A stretch of 38,335 nucleotides of DNA from Brevibacterium picturae (lineage in GTDB: Bacteria; Actinomycetota; Actinomycetes; Actinomycetales; Brevibacteriaceae). The first letter of the stretch is position 1. Each line of letters starts with the position of its first letter. Positions 7,442 through 15,735 of the stretch are shown one piece after another. The stretch lies in assembly GCF_030453725.1 (NCBI RefSeq), contig NZ_JAKDJU010000010.1, forward strand, positions 1 through 38,335, given 5' to 3'. The notes under the pieces are model-generated. The model made no database searches. It saw nothing but the letters and a program-made list of their open reading frames with translations, and had not been told where the DNA came from. A program made the translations under genes and the position numbers.

Positions 7442-8053
7442 CTAGCCCACGTCCCTCTGGATTCGGTTGAGGACCATGTCCATGGCCACGATATTGTGCC
7501 CGCCATCAGGGATGATGATGTCCGCGTTGCGTTTCGAGGGCTCGACGTACAGCTCGTGCATCGGCTTCACTGTTCCCAGGTACTGGTCCTCGACCGACTG
7601 CAGTGTCCGCCCCCGTTCGACGACATCGCGTTTGATCCGCCGCAGCAGTCGAACATCGGCGTCCGTGTCGACGAAGAGCTTGATGTCGAGCAATTCACAG
7701 ATCCGCGGTTCAGCTAAGATGAGGATCCCCTCGACGATGATCACCGGCGACGGTTCGACGAGCGTCGTACGATCGCTGCGATTGTGGATCGCGAAGTCAT
7801 AGACGGGGCTCTCGACCGGCTGCGAGGAGCGCAGGGCGCGAAGGTGTTCGACGAAGAGGTCGTTGTCGAAGGCGTCGAGGTCGTCGTAGTTGACCTTCTC
7901 CCGCTCCTCGTAGGTCAGCTCGTCCCGCCGCCGGTAGTAGTTATCGTGGAACAGCACCGAGGGTGGACCCGCGCACTTGTCCAACAACGCCTGGGTCAGA
8001 GTCGTCTTCCCGCTCCCGGTTCCGCCGGCCACGCCTACAATCAAGGTCTCCAC
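7442..8053 (-). CDS. udk: Uridine kinase
   Basis: 203 residues, the normal size for bacterial uridine kinase, which phosphorylates uridine and cytidine to UMP and CMP in pyrimidine salvage in the cytoplasm. The P-loop GGTGSGKTT lies at residues 10-18. FHDNYYRR follows about 20 residues later, with the nucleoside-binding region VNYDDLDAFD and then SPVYDFAIHNR. The Asp-rich strand IIVEGILIL and a LID region with RRIKRDVVERGR complete the family pattern. The start is GTG 8053, with AAGGG 11 bases upstream. An extended -10 sequence lies about 55 bases upstream, so the gene has its own promoter after the preceding regulator gene. No unusual residues were seen. Confidence 0.95.
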   Translation of the reverse strand: METLIVGVAGGTGSGKTTLTQALLDKCAGPPSVLFHDNYYRRRDELTYEEREKVNYDDLDAFDNDLFVEHLRALRSSQPVESPVYDFAIHNRSDRTTLVEPSPVIIVEGILILAEPRICELLDIKLFVDTDADVRLLRRIKRDVVERGRTLQSVEDQYLGTVKPMHELYVEPSKRNADIIIPDGGHNIVAMDMVLNRIQRDVG

Positions 8054-8105
8054 GGTTCAATAATCCCTTTCGGCTCTGCGGACTCAAACACTGACTTTCC
8101 CCAAA

Positions 8106-8114
8106 GTTATACCA
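8106..8114 (-). promoter_or_regulatory. Extended -10 promoter element of udk
   Basis: On the minus strand the sequence reads TGGTATAAC: the TATAAC hexamer (8106-8111) with an upstream TGG. It lies about 55 bases before the udk start, within the gap after the upstream regulator. No convincing -35 was found, as is common for extended -10 promoters. Confidence 0.45.
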
Positions 8115-8147
8115 GTCGCCCTCGCCGAGGCTGTCCGAGGGGTCCGT

Positions 8148-9758
8148 TCATCCCCGACGGGTGAGCTGTGCCCAGAGATCCTGGTCGAACCGACGTCGGG
8201 CGAACAGCCCTGCCATGTGTCTGACCGCGTTGTCGACCTTCCCCCGCCAGGCGTCCACAGCGGTCTCCGCGTCCCCGAGCGCCAGCGCCCTGAAGATGGC
8301 ACGGTCATCGATGAGGATGCGATCGCTGGCCGGCGAGTAGTCGAGCTGCAGCACCGAGATGAACAGACGCAGACGCAGAGTCAGGGCCTCAAAGGATCGA
8401 GCACTCTGCCTCAGCCCCGAGGCTCGAGCCAGTTCCTGCTGGAAGTGGAGGTCGGCATCCTCGACATCGATGCCGCTCTTCGTCGCCGCCGATGCCTCCA
8501 CCTGGCGCAGAGCCAGCTGCACGGGCACGAAATAGCGCTTCGGCCGCAGCGCCAGAGACCGCAGAAGAACTCCGCCCACGGCCATGCGTCCGGCATAGAG
8601 ATCGAGGACGTCGAGGGTCGTGATGAGCGGAATCCTCGAGCCACCGCGGGAGCCGTCGAGCAGCTTGTCGTCGACCATGCGCCGCAGCGCGGCATCGACC
8701 GAGGAGCGCGGCACCTGCATCCTGCGTGACAGGAGACGCGGATTGATTCGATCTCCGGGCTGATACCCGGAATCGATGATCTCCTCACGCAGAGCGATCG
8801 CCAGATGCTCGGTGATGGACCGTGTCCCCTTCGGCAGCCACGATGAGATCTCCATTGAGTCAGAAGAAATGGAACTTCTTCGGGCCTCGGTGTGACTCGA
8901 CTGCCGCCACAGGACGCCCTCGAAGCCGTGGCGCACGCGGGCGGCGAGAATATCGAGCAGAGATCCGGGAATGTCGCGGCAGCCGGCGAGTGCGGATTTC
9001 GCATCGTCGAGGAACTCCGCAAACTCGCTGTGAACCGCGATGGTCGCACCCGCATCCCGGTCGCGCGCCGCCAGATCACCTGCCTCGCCGAACAGACCTT
9101 TCGTCTCCCCGAATGGATCGAACACGACGAAGCGTTCACGATCTCCACCGGTCCGAAGCAGTTCGAGAGTCGCCGAGGCATCGGCCTGGCGATGCTCGCT
9201 GTCGAAGCGCTGCGGCCAGTGCTGGACCCCGGACGAACGCAGCGCCGCCGCGATTCCGGCAATGCGACGCTGCACCCGTCGCGCCGAGACCGCCCCCGCA
9301 CCCTCAACTCCGCCAACGCGCAGACCAACGCCTCCACCAGCACCTTCACCAGCGCTGCGATCACCTGCAGCGCGAATGCCGATGACGACCAACGGGAACC
9401 CTCCCGCAACGACAGTGACCTCATCACGACCGAGCAGAAGGTTCGACGGCACCGTCATCCCCCGCATCGCGCGGGAGACGATGCTCTGGCTCAGTCCCGT
9501 CGCCTCGGCCAGCGCCCGGGTCGAATAGTCCTTCCCCGAGATCCTCGCCCCCGCGGTGCTCACCAGAGCTTCGACGACCTGATCGGCCGTGCGCTGGATC
9601 TGGGGGCGGCCGCTGCGCGGACGATCCTCGAGGTCGGATCGCGACATCCACCGACGCAGACTCGACGGTGAGACGTCGAACTGCGCAGCCACCTCGGCGA
9701 TGGAGGACGAAGCCGTCCTGGCAACAGCGGCACGACGCATCTCTGAGGAATACATCAC
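8148..9758 (-). CDS. Chimeric transcriptional regulator: two N-terminal HTHs, a middle domain and a GntR/FCD-like C-terminus
   Basis: 536 residues, about twice the size of a normal GntR protein. Residues 1-45 read as a transposase-like helix-turn-helix (SIAEVAAQFDVSPSSLRRWM). Residues about 50-105 hold a second one (TRALAEATGLSQSIVSRAM). A Gly-rich linker (about 128-150) leads to an unrecognised middle region. From about 310 comes a GntR-type winged helix (LREEIIDSGYQPGDRINPRL then VPRSSVDAALRRM), followed by an all-helical FCD-like ligand domain with DLHFQQELARASG and VDNAVRHMAG. It is divergent from putA across 182 bases. PutA here has no DNA-binding domain of its own, so control of proline use is a reasonable inference. 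GTG 9758 or ATG 9755 can be the start; TTAGGA precedes them. The middle domain is the uncertain part. Confidence 0.8.
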   Translation of the reverse strand: MMYSSEMRRAAVARTASSSIAEVAAQFDVSPSSLRRWMSRSDLEDRPRSGRPQIQRTADQVVEALVSTAGARISGKDYSTRALAEATGLSQSIVSRAMRGMTVPSNLLLGRDEVTVVAGGFPLVVIGIRAAGDRSAGEGAGGGVGLRVGGVEGAGAVSARRVQRRIAGIAAALRSSGVQHWPQRFDSEHRQADASATLELLRTGGDRERFVVFDPFGETKGLFGEAGDLAARDRDAGATIAVHSEFAEFLDDAKSALAGCRDIPGSLLDILAARVRHGFEGVLWRQSSHTEARRSSISSDSMEISSWLPKGTRSITEHLAIALREEIIDSGYQPGDRINPRLLSRRMQVPRSSVDAALRRMVDDKLLDGSRGGSRIPLITTLDVLDLYAGRMAVGGVLLRSLALRPKRYFVPVQLALRQVEASAATKSGIDVEDADLHFQQELARASGLRQSARSFEALTLRLRLFISVLQLDYSPASDRILIDDRAIFRALALGDAETAVDAWRGKVDNAVRHMAGLFARRRFDQDLWAQLTRRG

Positions 9759-9777
9759 GCCATCCTAATACTTCTGA

Positions 9778-9864
9778 CTCAACGATGCCTGCAATCGGCA
9801 GCGACCCCTTCACCCCTGATTTCGTCCGGCGCATACTGGTCTCAACGATCCCGTCAACGGTCAA
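9778..9864. promoter_or_regulatory. Repeated CTCAACGAT words in the regulator-putA intergenic region
   Basis: CTCAACGAT occurs at 9778-9786 and 9841-9849, 63 bases apart (about six helical turns). The second is followed by GTCAACG and GTCAATG in direct repeat. They sit between the divergent regulator and putA starts and are candidate binding sites for the multi-HTH regulator. The words are short, so this is tentative. Confidence 0.3.
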
Positions 9865-9940
9865 TGGCGACGTGGGAACGCCGCACACCGAGTCCACCCA
9901 GACTCATCCAGAGTTCGTCCAACAGAAAAGGAACGAGCAA

Positions 9941-12900
9941 TTGCTGCACACAGACTCCGATCTCGATCAGCTCACCAGTCGCTCCATCGACACAGTCCGC
10001 AAGTGGCTGCGCGTGGCAACGAGCAAGACCACGGCGAAGAACCCTGCCGCCGAACGCCTCTCGGCAGTGCTCTCCGACCCCAACGGCCTCGACTTCACCG
10101 TCGGGTTCGTCGATCGAGTCGTGCGCACCGATGACGTGCACGCCGCCGCCGATGCCCTGACAGAGGTCGCCAAACTCGCGCCCGAGACGATGTCGGCCCT
10201 CGACCGCGCCCAGATCAAGACCGGCGCCGCCTTGGCCCCCGTGCTGCCTCACATCGTCGTTCCCGCAGCTAGGACCCGCCTGCGCCAGATGGTCGGTCAC
10301 ATGGTCGTCGACGCCCGCGACAAGCAGTTCGGCAAGGCCGTGGCGGCACTGTCCGCCGACGGACACCGGCTCAACATCAACCTCCTCGGCGAAGCCGTCC
10401 TCGGTGATTCGGAAGCCGACCACCACCTCGAAGAGACCCACCGACTGCTGGCTCGCGAGGATGTCGACTACGTCTCCGTCAAGGTCTCCTCGGTCGCCTC
10501 CCAGATCTCGATGTGGGCCTTCGACGAGACCGTCGACTACGTCGCCGAACGCCTGCGCCCGCTCTACAGGCAAGCGGCGAAGGCACCGACCGGGGCGAAG
10601 TTCGTCAACCTCGACATGGAAGAGTACCAGGACCTCGAACTCACGATCGCAGTCTTCACCCGCCTGCTCGCCGAACCCGAGTTCAAGAACCTCGAGGCCG
10701 GCATCGTGATCCAGGGCTACCAGCCCGACGCACTGGGTGCCGTCCAGCGCCTGAGCGAGTTCGCCAATGAACGCGTCGCCAACGGCGGAGTCGGAATCAA
10801 AGTTCGTCTCGTCAAGGGCGCGAACCTGGCGATGGAGACCGTCCACGCGGAGATCGCCGGCTGGCCCGCGACCATATGTGATTCGAAGCAGTCCACCGAC
10901 GCGAACTACAAGCGCGTCCTCCACTGGCTATTCACCCCCGAGCGGATGAAGGGCCTGCGCATCGGCGTGGCCGGCCACAACCTCTTCGACATCGCCTTCG
11001 CCCACCACCTGTCCGTCGACCGCGAGGTCACCGACCGGGTGGAATTCGAGATGCTGCAGGGCATGGCCTCGGAACAGGCCGCCGCTGTGACCGAGGACGT
11101 CGGGGATCTCCTCCTCTATGTCCCCGCCGTGCACCCGAAGGAATTCGACGTCGCGATCTCCTACCTCGTGCGCAGGCTCGAGGAGAACTCGTCCTCGGAG
11201 AACTTCATGTCAGGCATCTTCGACCTGGCCAACGGCAACGAGGTCTTCGTTCGGGAGGCAGACCGGTTCCAGGACTCCGTCAAGCAGCTCGAGGACATCC
11301 TCGAAGAAGACGGGGAGTCCGCGCCGGCGCCGAACCGGTCGCAGGACCGTTCGGCCGAACGCGATGTCCCAGGGACTCCCCCGACCGAGTTCTTCAACGA
11401 ACCGGATACCGATCCGTCTCTGCCGGCGAACCAGAAGTGGGCCAAGGAGATCATCGCCGAGGCGACCGCCCCCGGATACCTCGACGATCGCCCGAAGACG
11501 CCGAAGGTTGACTCAGCTGCGAAGCTCGATGAGATGATCGCCGACGGCCGCAATGCCGCGGAGGCCTGGCGCGAGCTGGGATCGACCGGCCGCGGCGAGA
11601 TCCTCCACCGGGCCGCCGAGGTCTTCGCCGCCCGTCGCGGTGAGTTCATCGCCGTCGCGGCCGCCGAGGTGGGCAAGATGCCCTCCCAGTCCGACCCGGA
11701 GATCTCCGAGGCCATCGACTTCATCCGCTACTACGCGCTCAATGCCGCGGAGCTGGAGAACCTCGAAGGGGCGAACTTCGTCCCCGACCAGATGGTCGTC
11801 GTCACCCCGCCGTGGAACTTCCCCATCGCCATCCCCACCGGCGGCACCGTGGCAGCACTTGCGGCAGGTTCGGCCGTCATCCACAAACCGTCGAAGCCGG
11901 CCCAGCACTGCTCGGCGCTCATCACCGACTGCCTGTGGGAAGCCGGCGTACCCAAGGACGTGCTGCAACTGTGCACACCCTCCGACAGAGATCTCAGCCG
12001 TCATCTCGTCGCCCACCCGGACGTCGATCGCGTCATCCTCACAGGTGCCTCCGAGACTGCCGCCCTGTTCCAGTCCTTCCGACCCGACCTGCATGTCAAT
12101 GCAGAGACCTCCGGCAAGAACGCCCTGCTCATCACACCGGCGGCCGATCGTGATCTGGCCGTTGCCGACCTCGTGCACTCGGCCTTCGGGCATGCCGGGC
12201 AGAAGTGCTCGGCCGCCTCGCTGGGCATCATGGTCGGGTCGACCTACGATTCCGAGCGCTACCGCAAACAGCTCATTGACGCAGCGTCGACCATGGTCGT
12301 CGACTGGCCATCGAACATGTCGGCGACGATGGGACCTCTGACCGAGGATCCTTCCGACAAACTCGAACGTGCCCTGACCTCCCTCGAGCCGGGTGAGTCC
12401 TGGCTCCTCGAGCCCAAGGCGCTCGATGACACGGGACGACTGTGGAGCCCGGGAATCAAGGAAGGCGTCAAGCCGGGATCGTTCTTCCACCTCACCGAGG
12501 TGTTCGGGCCCGTGCTCGGCCTCATGCACGCTCGCGACCTCGACGAGGCGATCGAGTTCCAGAACGCTGTGGACTTCGGTCTCACCGGTGGCATCCACTC
12601 CCTCGACCCCGAGGAAGTGCGCACCTGGCTCGACCGTGTTCAGGTCGGCAACGCCTACGTCAACCGCGGCATCACCGGCGCGATCGTCAGGCGCCAGTCC
12701 TTCGGCGGCTGGAAGCAGTCCTCCGTGGGGCTCGGTTCGAAGGCCGGCGGTCCGAACTACCTCATGCTCTTCGGCCACTACACCGACGATCCCTCGACTC
12801 TGCCAGGCGCCACCGACGCGAGCCAGAACCTCGAGCTCGCCAAGGCCGACGACGAACGCTGGCTGGCGCGCGAGTTCGGGGCGGCGAAGGACCACACGGG

Positions 12901-13375
12901 TCTGCGTGGGGAAGCCAACATCTTCCGCTACCGGCCGCGTCCCGTCACCCTGCGAGTGACCTCGGCATCATCGCTGTTCGACCTGGAGAGGTCGATCCAC
13001 GCAGCGAAGTCCGTCGGGTCGAGCGTGCAGCTGTCCGTCGCCGAGGATGTCGCCTCCGAGGTGAAGATCGCCGTCACGAATGCTTCAGTTGCAGCCCGCA
13101 CCGAATCCGCATCGACGTTCGCCGATATGGTCGCTCAGGGTCGCTACGACGACTCCGTCGGTGCCCGCATCCGCGTGCTCGGACCGCAGGAGCCCGAGCT
13201 GCTGGCCGCGAGCGCACCACGTCCAGAGGTTGCTGTCATCGATGAGCCGGTCACCTCCTCGGCGCGGGTGGAGATGCGGTACTACGTGCAGGAACAGGCC
13301 GTGTCTATGACACTGCACCGCTTCGGCAATCCCAGCCGTGCCTTCCACGAGCTGGCCGCCGAGCTCAAGGCCTGA
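9941..13375 (+). CDS. putA: Bifunctional proline dehydrogenase / delta-1-pyrroline-5-carboxylate dehydrogenase (PutA)
   Basis: 1144 residues. It oxidises proline to pyrroline-5-carboxylate with FAD and then to glutamate with NAD. The N-terminal half (about 30-470) is the PRODH barrel: VDYVSVKVSS, FVNLDMEEYQDLELT, VRLVKGAN and EFEMLQGMA. The P5C dehydrogenase domain follows: PWNFPIAIPTGG near residue 623, ETSGKNA with the general base Glu722, and GQKCSAAS with nucleophile Cys756. The Glu-Cys spacing of 34 is normal for aldehyde dehydrogenases. There is a C-terminal extension after about 1000. No ribbon-helix-helix domain is present, so it is probably not self-regulating. The frame is open back to 9668, but TTG 9941 has AAAGGA eight bases upstream and is chosen. 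A strong terminator follows. The divergent regulator is the likely controller. Confidence 0.93.
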   Translation: MLHTDSDLDQLTSRSIDTVRKWLRVATSKTTAKNPAAERLSAVLSDPNGLDFTVGFVDRVVRTDDVHAAADALTEVAKLAPETMSALDRAQIKTGAALAPVLPHIVVPAARTRLRQMVGHMVVDARDKQFGKAVAALSADGHRLNINLLGEAVLGDSEADHHLEETHRLLAREDVDYVSVKVSSVASQISMWAFDETVDYVAERLRPLYRQAAKAPTGAKFVNLDMEEYQDLELTIAVFTRLLAEPEFKNLEAGIVIQGYQPDALGAVQRLSEFANERVANGGVGIKVRLVKGANLAMETVHAEIAGWPATICDSKQSTDANYKRVLHWLFTPERMKGLRIGVAGHNLFDIAFAHHLSVDREVTDRVEFEMLQGMASEQAAAVTEDVGDLLLYVPAVHPKEFDVAISYLVRRLEENSSSENFMSGIFDLANGNEVFVREADRFQDSVKQLEDILEEDGESAPAPNRSQDRSAERDVPGTPPTEFFNEPDTDPSLPANQKWAKEIIAEATAPGYLDDRPKTPKVDSAAKLDEMIADGRNAAEAWRELGSTGRGEILHRAAEVFAARRGEFIAVAAAEVGKMPSQSDPEISEAIDFIRYYALNAAELENLEGANFVPDQMVVVTPPWNFPIAIPTGGTVAALAAGSAVIHKPSKPAQHCSALITDCLWEAGVPKDVLQLCTPSDRDLSRHLVAHPDVDRVILTGASETAALFQSFRPDLHVNAETSGKNALLITPAADRDLAVADLVHSAFGHAGQKCSAASLGIMVGSTYDSERYRKQLIDAASTMVVDWPSNMSATMGPLTEDPSDKLERALTSLEPGESWLLEPKALDDTGRLWSPGIKEGVKPGSFFHLTEVFGPVLGLMHARDLDEAIEFQNAVDFGLTGGIHSLDPEEVRTWLDRVQVGNAYVNRGITGAIVRRQSFGGWKQSSVGLGSKAGGPNYLMLFGHYTDDPSTLPGATDASQNLELAKADDERWLAREFGAAKDHTGLRGEANIFRYRPRPVTLRVTSASSLFDLERSIHAAKSVGSSVQLSVAEDVASEVKIAVTNASVAARTESASTFADMVAQGRYDDSVGARIRVLGPQEPELLAASAPRPEVAVIDEPVTSSARVEMRYYVQEQAVSMTLHRFGNPSRAFHELAAELKA

Positions 13376-13405
13376 GCATGTCGGGCAGCTGACTGCTGAC
13401 TGCTG

Positions 13406-13453
13406 GAAAGCGCCCCAGAACGACCTGTCACCAGGCTTTTCTGGGGCGCTTTC
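13406..13453. terminator. Strong bidirectional terminator between putA and the GntR/UTRA gene
   Basis: A perfect 15-base stem, GAAAGCGCCCCAGAA (13406-13420) and TTCTGGGGCGCTTTC (13439-13453), encloses an 18-base loop. It lies 30 bases after the putA stop and about 50 bases after the end of the convergent regulator gene, so it can serve both. Confidence 0.8.
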
Positions 13454-13506
13454 GACATTTTGCGCTGCTGCCGCTGCCCCTTCCACCGGATGGGTCAGCG
13501 GCAGCC

Positions 13507-14268
13507 TCAGAACCAGTCCTGCTCGTCGGCAGTGAGCCAGCTGATGGGGTTGACATTGCGGCCGTTGGACATCGCCACCGACAGAAAGTTGGCGAGATAG
13601 CGGTCTTCGGAGATCTCCAGTGGACTCCCTGCGCCGTCGCGGCTGCGGCGCAGGTGGCGCAGCAGCGGCCTCCCCCGGGAGACCTCGAGCAGAGCTGCAT
13701 CCTGCTGACTGCAGACCGTCGCGGAGAAGACGTGGTCGGCACCTGCGAAAACGATCCCGTGCTCCTGTTCGAGCCAGCGACTGACAGATGCAGCGTCGCC
13801 GGGGACCTTCTCGACCAGCTCTCCGAGCTGCTCCGGGTAGCTGGTCCGCTCGACCATGACCTTCTCCCCGTCAAGCAAACGAACGCGCAGCACGCGCAGC
13901 ACGCGTGCACGCGGGTCGACATTGAGGGCAGCGGCATTCTCCTTGCCTGCGATGTGCCACCCCTGTTCGATGACGTGGCCGCCGGGGGTGCGACCATGCG
14001 CGCTGGCCCACTGTGCAAAACTGCGGAACTCCTCGGCCACAGCGGCCGGCCGCGGTGTGCGCAGCACTGTCTTCCGGGCACCGCGCCGACCGCCCAAGGT
14101 GCCTTCGCTGACGAGCAGGCGCAGGGCCTCCCGCACTGTGCCGGGGGCGACTGCGTATTCAGCGGCCAGCGCCGCCTCGGATTCAAGGCTCTGCCCTGTC
14201 TGCCGCGCACCGCTGCGAATAGAATCGCGGATCTGCTCCGCGATCTGCTCATACCGTGCCTCGCTCAC
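13507..14268 (-). CDS. GntR-family regulator, HutC/PhnF subfamily (UTRA domain)
   Basis: 253 residues. An N-terminal winged helix (about 1-70) has YEQIAEQIRDSIRSG and then LAAEYAVAPGTVREALRLL, the GntR signature. The C-terminal part (about 90-250) shows the UTRA pattern: RVLRVLRVRLLDGEKVMVER, then a SRWLEQEHGI segment and a late RYL. Such regulators sense a small ligand such as a phosphorylated sugar, histidine derivative or phosphonate and usually repress a neighbouring operon. It is divergent from the lipoprotein-led ABC operon across 327 bases that contain a perfect 16-base palindrome, so it most likely controls that operon and itself. GTG 14268 is the start, with GAGGGG eight bases upstream and no longer in-frame alternative found. 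Confidence 0.88.
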   Translation of the reverse strand: MSEARYEQIAEQIRDSIRSGARQTGQSLESEAALAAEYAVAPGTVREALRLLVSEGTLGGRRGARKTVLRTPRPAAVAEEFRSFAQWASAHGRTPGGHVIEQGWHIAGKENAAALNVDPRARVLRVLRVRLLDGEKVMVERTSYPEQLGELVEKVPGDAASVSRWLEQEHGIVFAGADHVFSATVCSQQDAALLEVSRGRPLLRHLRRSRDGAGSPLEISEDRYLANFLSVAMSNGRNVNPISWLTADEQDWF

Positions 14269-14432
14269 TCCTGCGATCCCCTCATGGTCGTCCTTCCCAT
14301 CCAGTCGGCTGTCCCATCACCGCATACAGTCACATGCACCTACGCTACCGCACACTATGAGGCGCGATTGACAGTGATATCTCGGGCGGCACCATCTGCC
14401 GAGAGCCGATCACACCGACTGCAGAAGCCAAT

Positions 14433-14483
14433 ACTTCACTAGTGAAGTGTGATTGCATATCGAAACCTCACTAGTCATCTAGT
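14433..14483. promoter_or_regulatory. Operator region: perfect 16-base palindrome and a second ACTAG dyad
   Basis: ACTTCACTAGTGAAGT (14433-14448) is a perfect palindrome. A second dyad, ACTAG (14470-14474) and CTAGT (14479-14483), follows 37 bases on from centre to centre. Both share the ACTAGT core, as expected of operators for UTRA-type GntR repressors. They lie within the 327-base gap between the divergent regulator (start 14268) and the lipoprotein gene (start 14596). The rest of that gap shows no gene I can support. Confidence 0.65.
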
Positions 14484-14512
14484 TTGGAATTATCGATTCG
14501 ATTCTCTATCGT
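14484..14512 (+). promoter_or_regulatory. Candidate promoter of the ABC operon
   Basis: TTGGAA at 14484-14489 is 17 bases from TATCGT at 14507-14512. The -35 directly abuts the second ACTAG dyad, so repressor bound there would block RNA polymerase. The hexamers match the consensus only partly. Confidence 0.4.
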
Positions 14513-14595
14513 GGACGTAGCTTGAACGATCCCAAGAGCCATTGCAAAGCGCGTGCGCACAGATCTGCGCACAAGTCCGAAAGGCGATTACACCG

Positions 14596-15735
14596 ATGTT
14601 CAGACATACGAAGAAGCTCACTGCCGCCCTCACCCTGGGCACTATGGCAGTCCTGTCCGGTTGTGGCGGAGCCGGGGAATCCGAGTCATCGGCCGACTGG
14701 CGTGCAGCAACTTCAGCCGAAGACGGCGGAGGCATGGACGCTCTGGTCGAAGCTGCTCAGGCCGAAGGCACCCTCAATGTCATGGGGCTCTTCCCCGACT
14801 GGGCGAACTACGGCGGACTGCTCAAGGCGTTCTCGGACAAGTACGACATCGAGGTCAACAACGACACTTCGACCGGCGCCAGCCAGGATCTCATCAACGC
14901 CGTCAAGAACAGGCAGGGCCAGGAGAGTTCGCTCGACTACCTCGACACCGGCGAGTCCTTCGCCGTCGATGCCTCAGAGCAAGGCCTGCTCGCGAAGTAC
15001 CGCCCGGCCACGGCCGATGATCTTCCCGAGAACATGCAGTCCGAGGACGGCACCTGGTTCAACCACCTCGGTGGGACCATGGCCATCGGCTGCGACACCG
15101 AAGCTGTGAAGACATGCCCGACGACCTTCGGAGAGCTCCTCGATTCCGACTACAAGGGCAAGATCGCCATTCGCGGCAATCCGACGACGGGCGAGGCCGG
15201 CTTCATGACGGTCATGGCCGCATCCCTGGCCAATGACGGCACGCTCGATGACATCCAGCCGGGAATCGACTACTTCGCGCAGCTCTCCGACAAGGGCAAT
15301 CTCGTGCCCACGGAGGCCGAAGCCGGAACGATCGAGACCGGAGAGACCCCGATCGTCATCAACTGGGACTACCTGCTGCTGCAGTGGGCCGATGATCTGG
15401 CCGACGGCGGAGTCGATCTGTCGATCGAGATCCCTTCCGACGGGACCGTCGCCTCCTACTACGCCGCATCGGTCAATGACGACGCACCGCATCCGGCCGT
15501 CGCCCGCCTCTGGCAGGAATTCATCTTCAGCGATGAGGGCCAGAACCTTCTGCTCGAGGGTTATGTGCTCCCCGGTCGCCTCGACAGCATGGTCGAAGAC
15601 GGCGCAGCCGATGAGAAGGCGCTCTCGCAGTTGCTCGACGATGCAGTGGACAACGAAGCACCTCAGCCCACACAGGAGCAGCGTGACTCGCAGGCCGAGG
15701 TCCTCGCCGACAACTGGGCGAAAGCGGTCGGATGA
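14596..15735 (+). CDS. ABC transporter substrate-binding lipoprotein (family 1)
   Basis: 379 residues. A lysine-containing N-terminus and hydrophobic stretch end in the lipobox LSGC (Cys about residue 22), so the mature protein is lipid-anchored on the outer face of the membrane. It then shows the periplasmic-binding-protein pattern of the polyamine/iron/2-aminoethylphosphonate group: LMGLFPDWANYGG near the start, DYLDTGESFAVDA, YKGKIAIRGNP, and ETPIVINWDYLLLQWA. ATG 14596 is chosen because the signal peptide begins there and AAAGG lies 11 bases upstream. The next gene overlaps by four bases. The two phosphatase-type enzymes at the end of the operon suggest a phosphorylated ligand, but the binding residues cannot be matched by eye to a known substrate. 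Confidence 0.88.
   Translation: MFRHTKKLTAALTLGTMAVLSGCGGAGESESSADWRAATSAEDGGGMDALVEAAQAEGTLNVMGLFPDWANYGGLLKAFSDKYDIEVNNDTSTGASQDLINAVKNRQGQESSLDYLDTGESFAVDASEQGLLAKYRPATADDLPENMQSEDGTWFNHLGGTMAIGCDTEAVKTCPTTFGELLDSDYKGKIAIRGNPTTGEAGFMTVMAASLANDGTLDDIQPGIDYFAQLSDKGNLVPTEAEAGTIETGETPIVINWDYLLLQWADDLADGGVDLSIEIPSDGTVASYYAASVNDDAPHPAVARLWQEFIFSDEGQNLLLEGYVLPGRLDSMVEDGAADEKALSQLLDDAVDNEAPQPTQEQRDSQAEVLADNWAKAVG

Noticed and set aside
8900..9427. Possible frameshift in the middle of the multi-HTH regulator
   Set aside because: The Gly-rich stretch looked suspicious, but the frame stays open with plausible codon use on both sides and no other frame offers a better continuation. I treat it as a linker; raw reads could settle it.
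9668..9940. Extending putA to the longest frame
   Set aside because: The added residues look random, would overlap the divergent regulator gene, and have no ribosome binding site, whereas TTG 9941 does.
11513..12895. 460-residue minus-strand open frame opposite putA
   Set aside because: It lies wholly within the P5C dehydrogenase part of putA, which has all expected motifs; the product is low-complexity and acidic-basic mixed.
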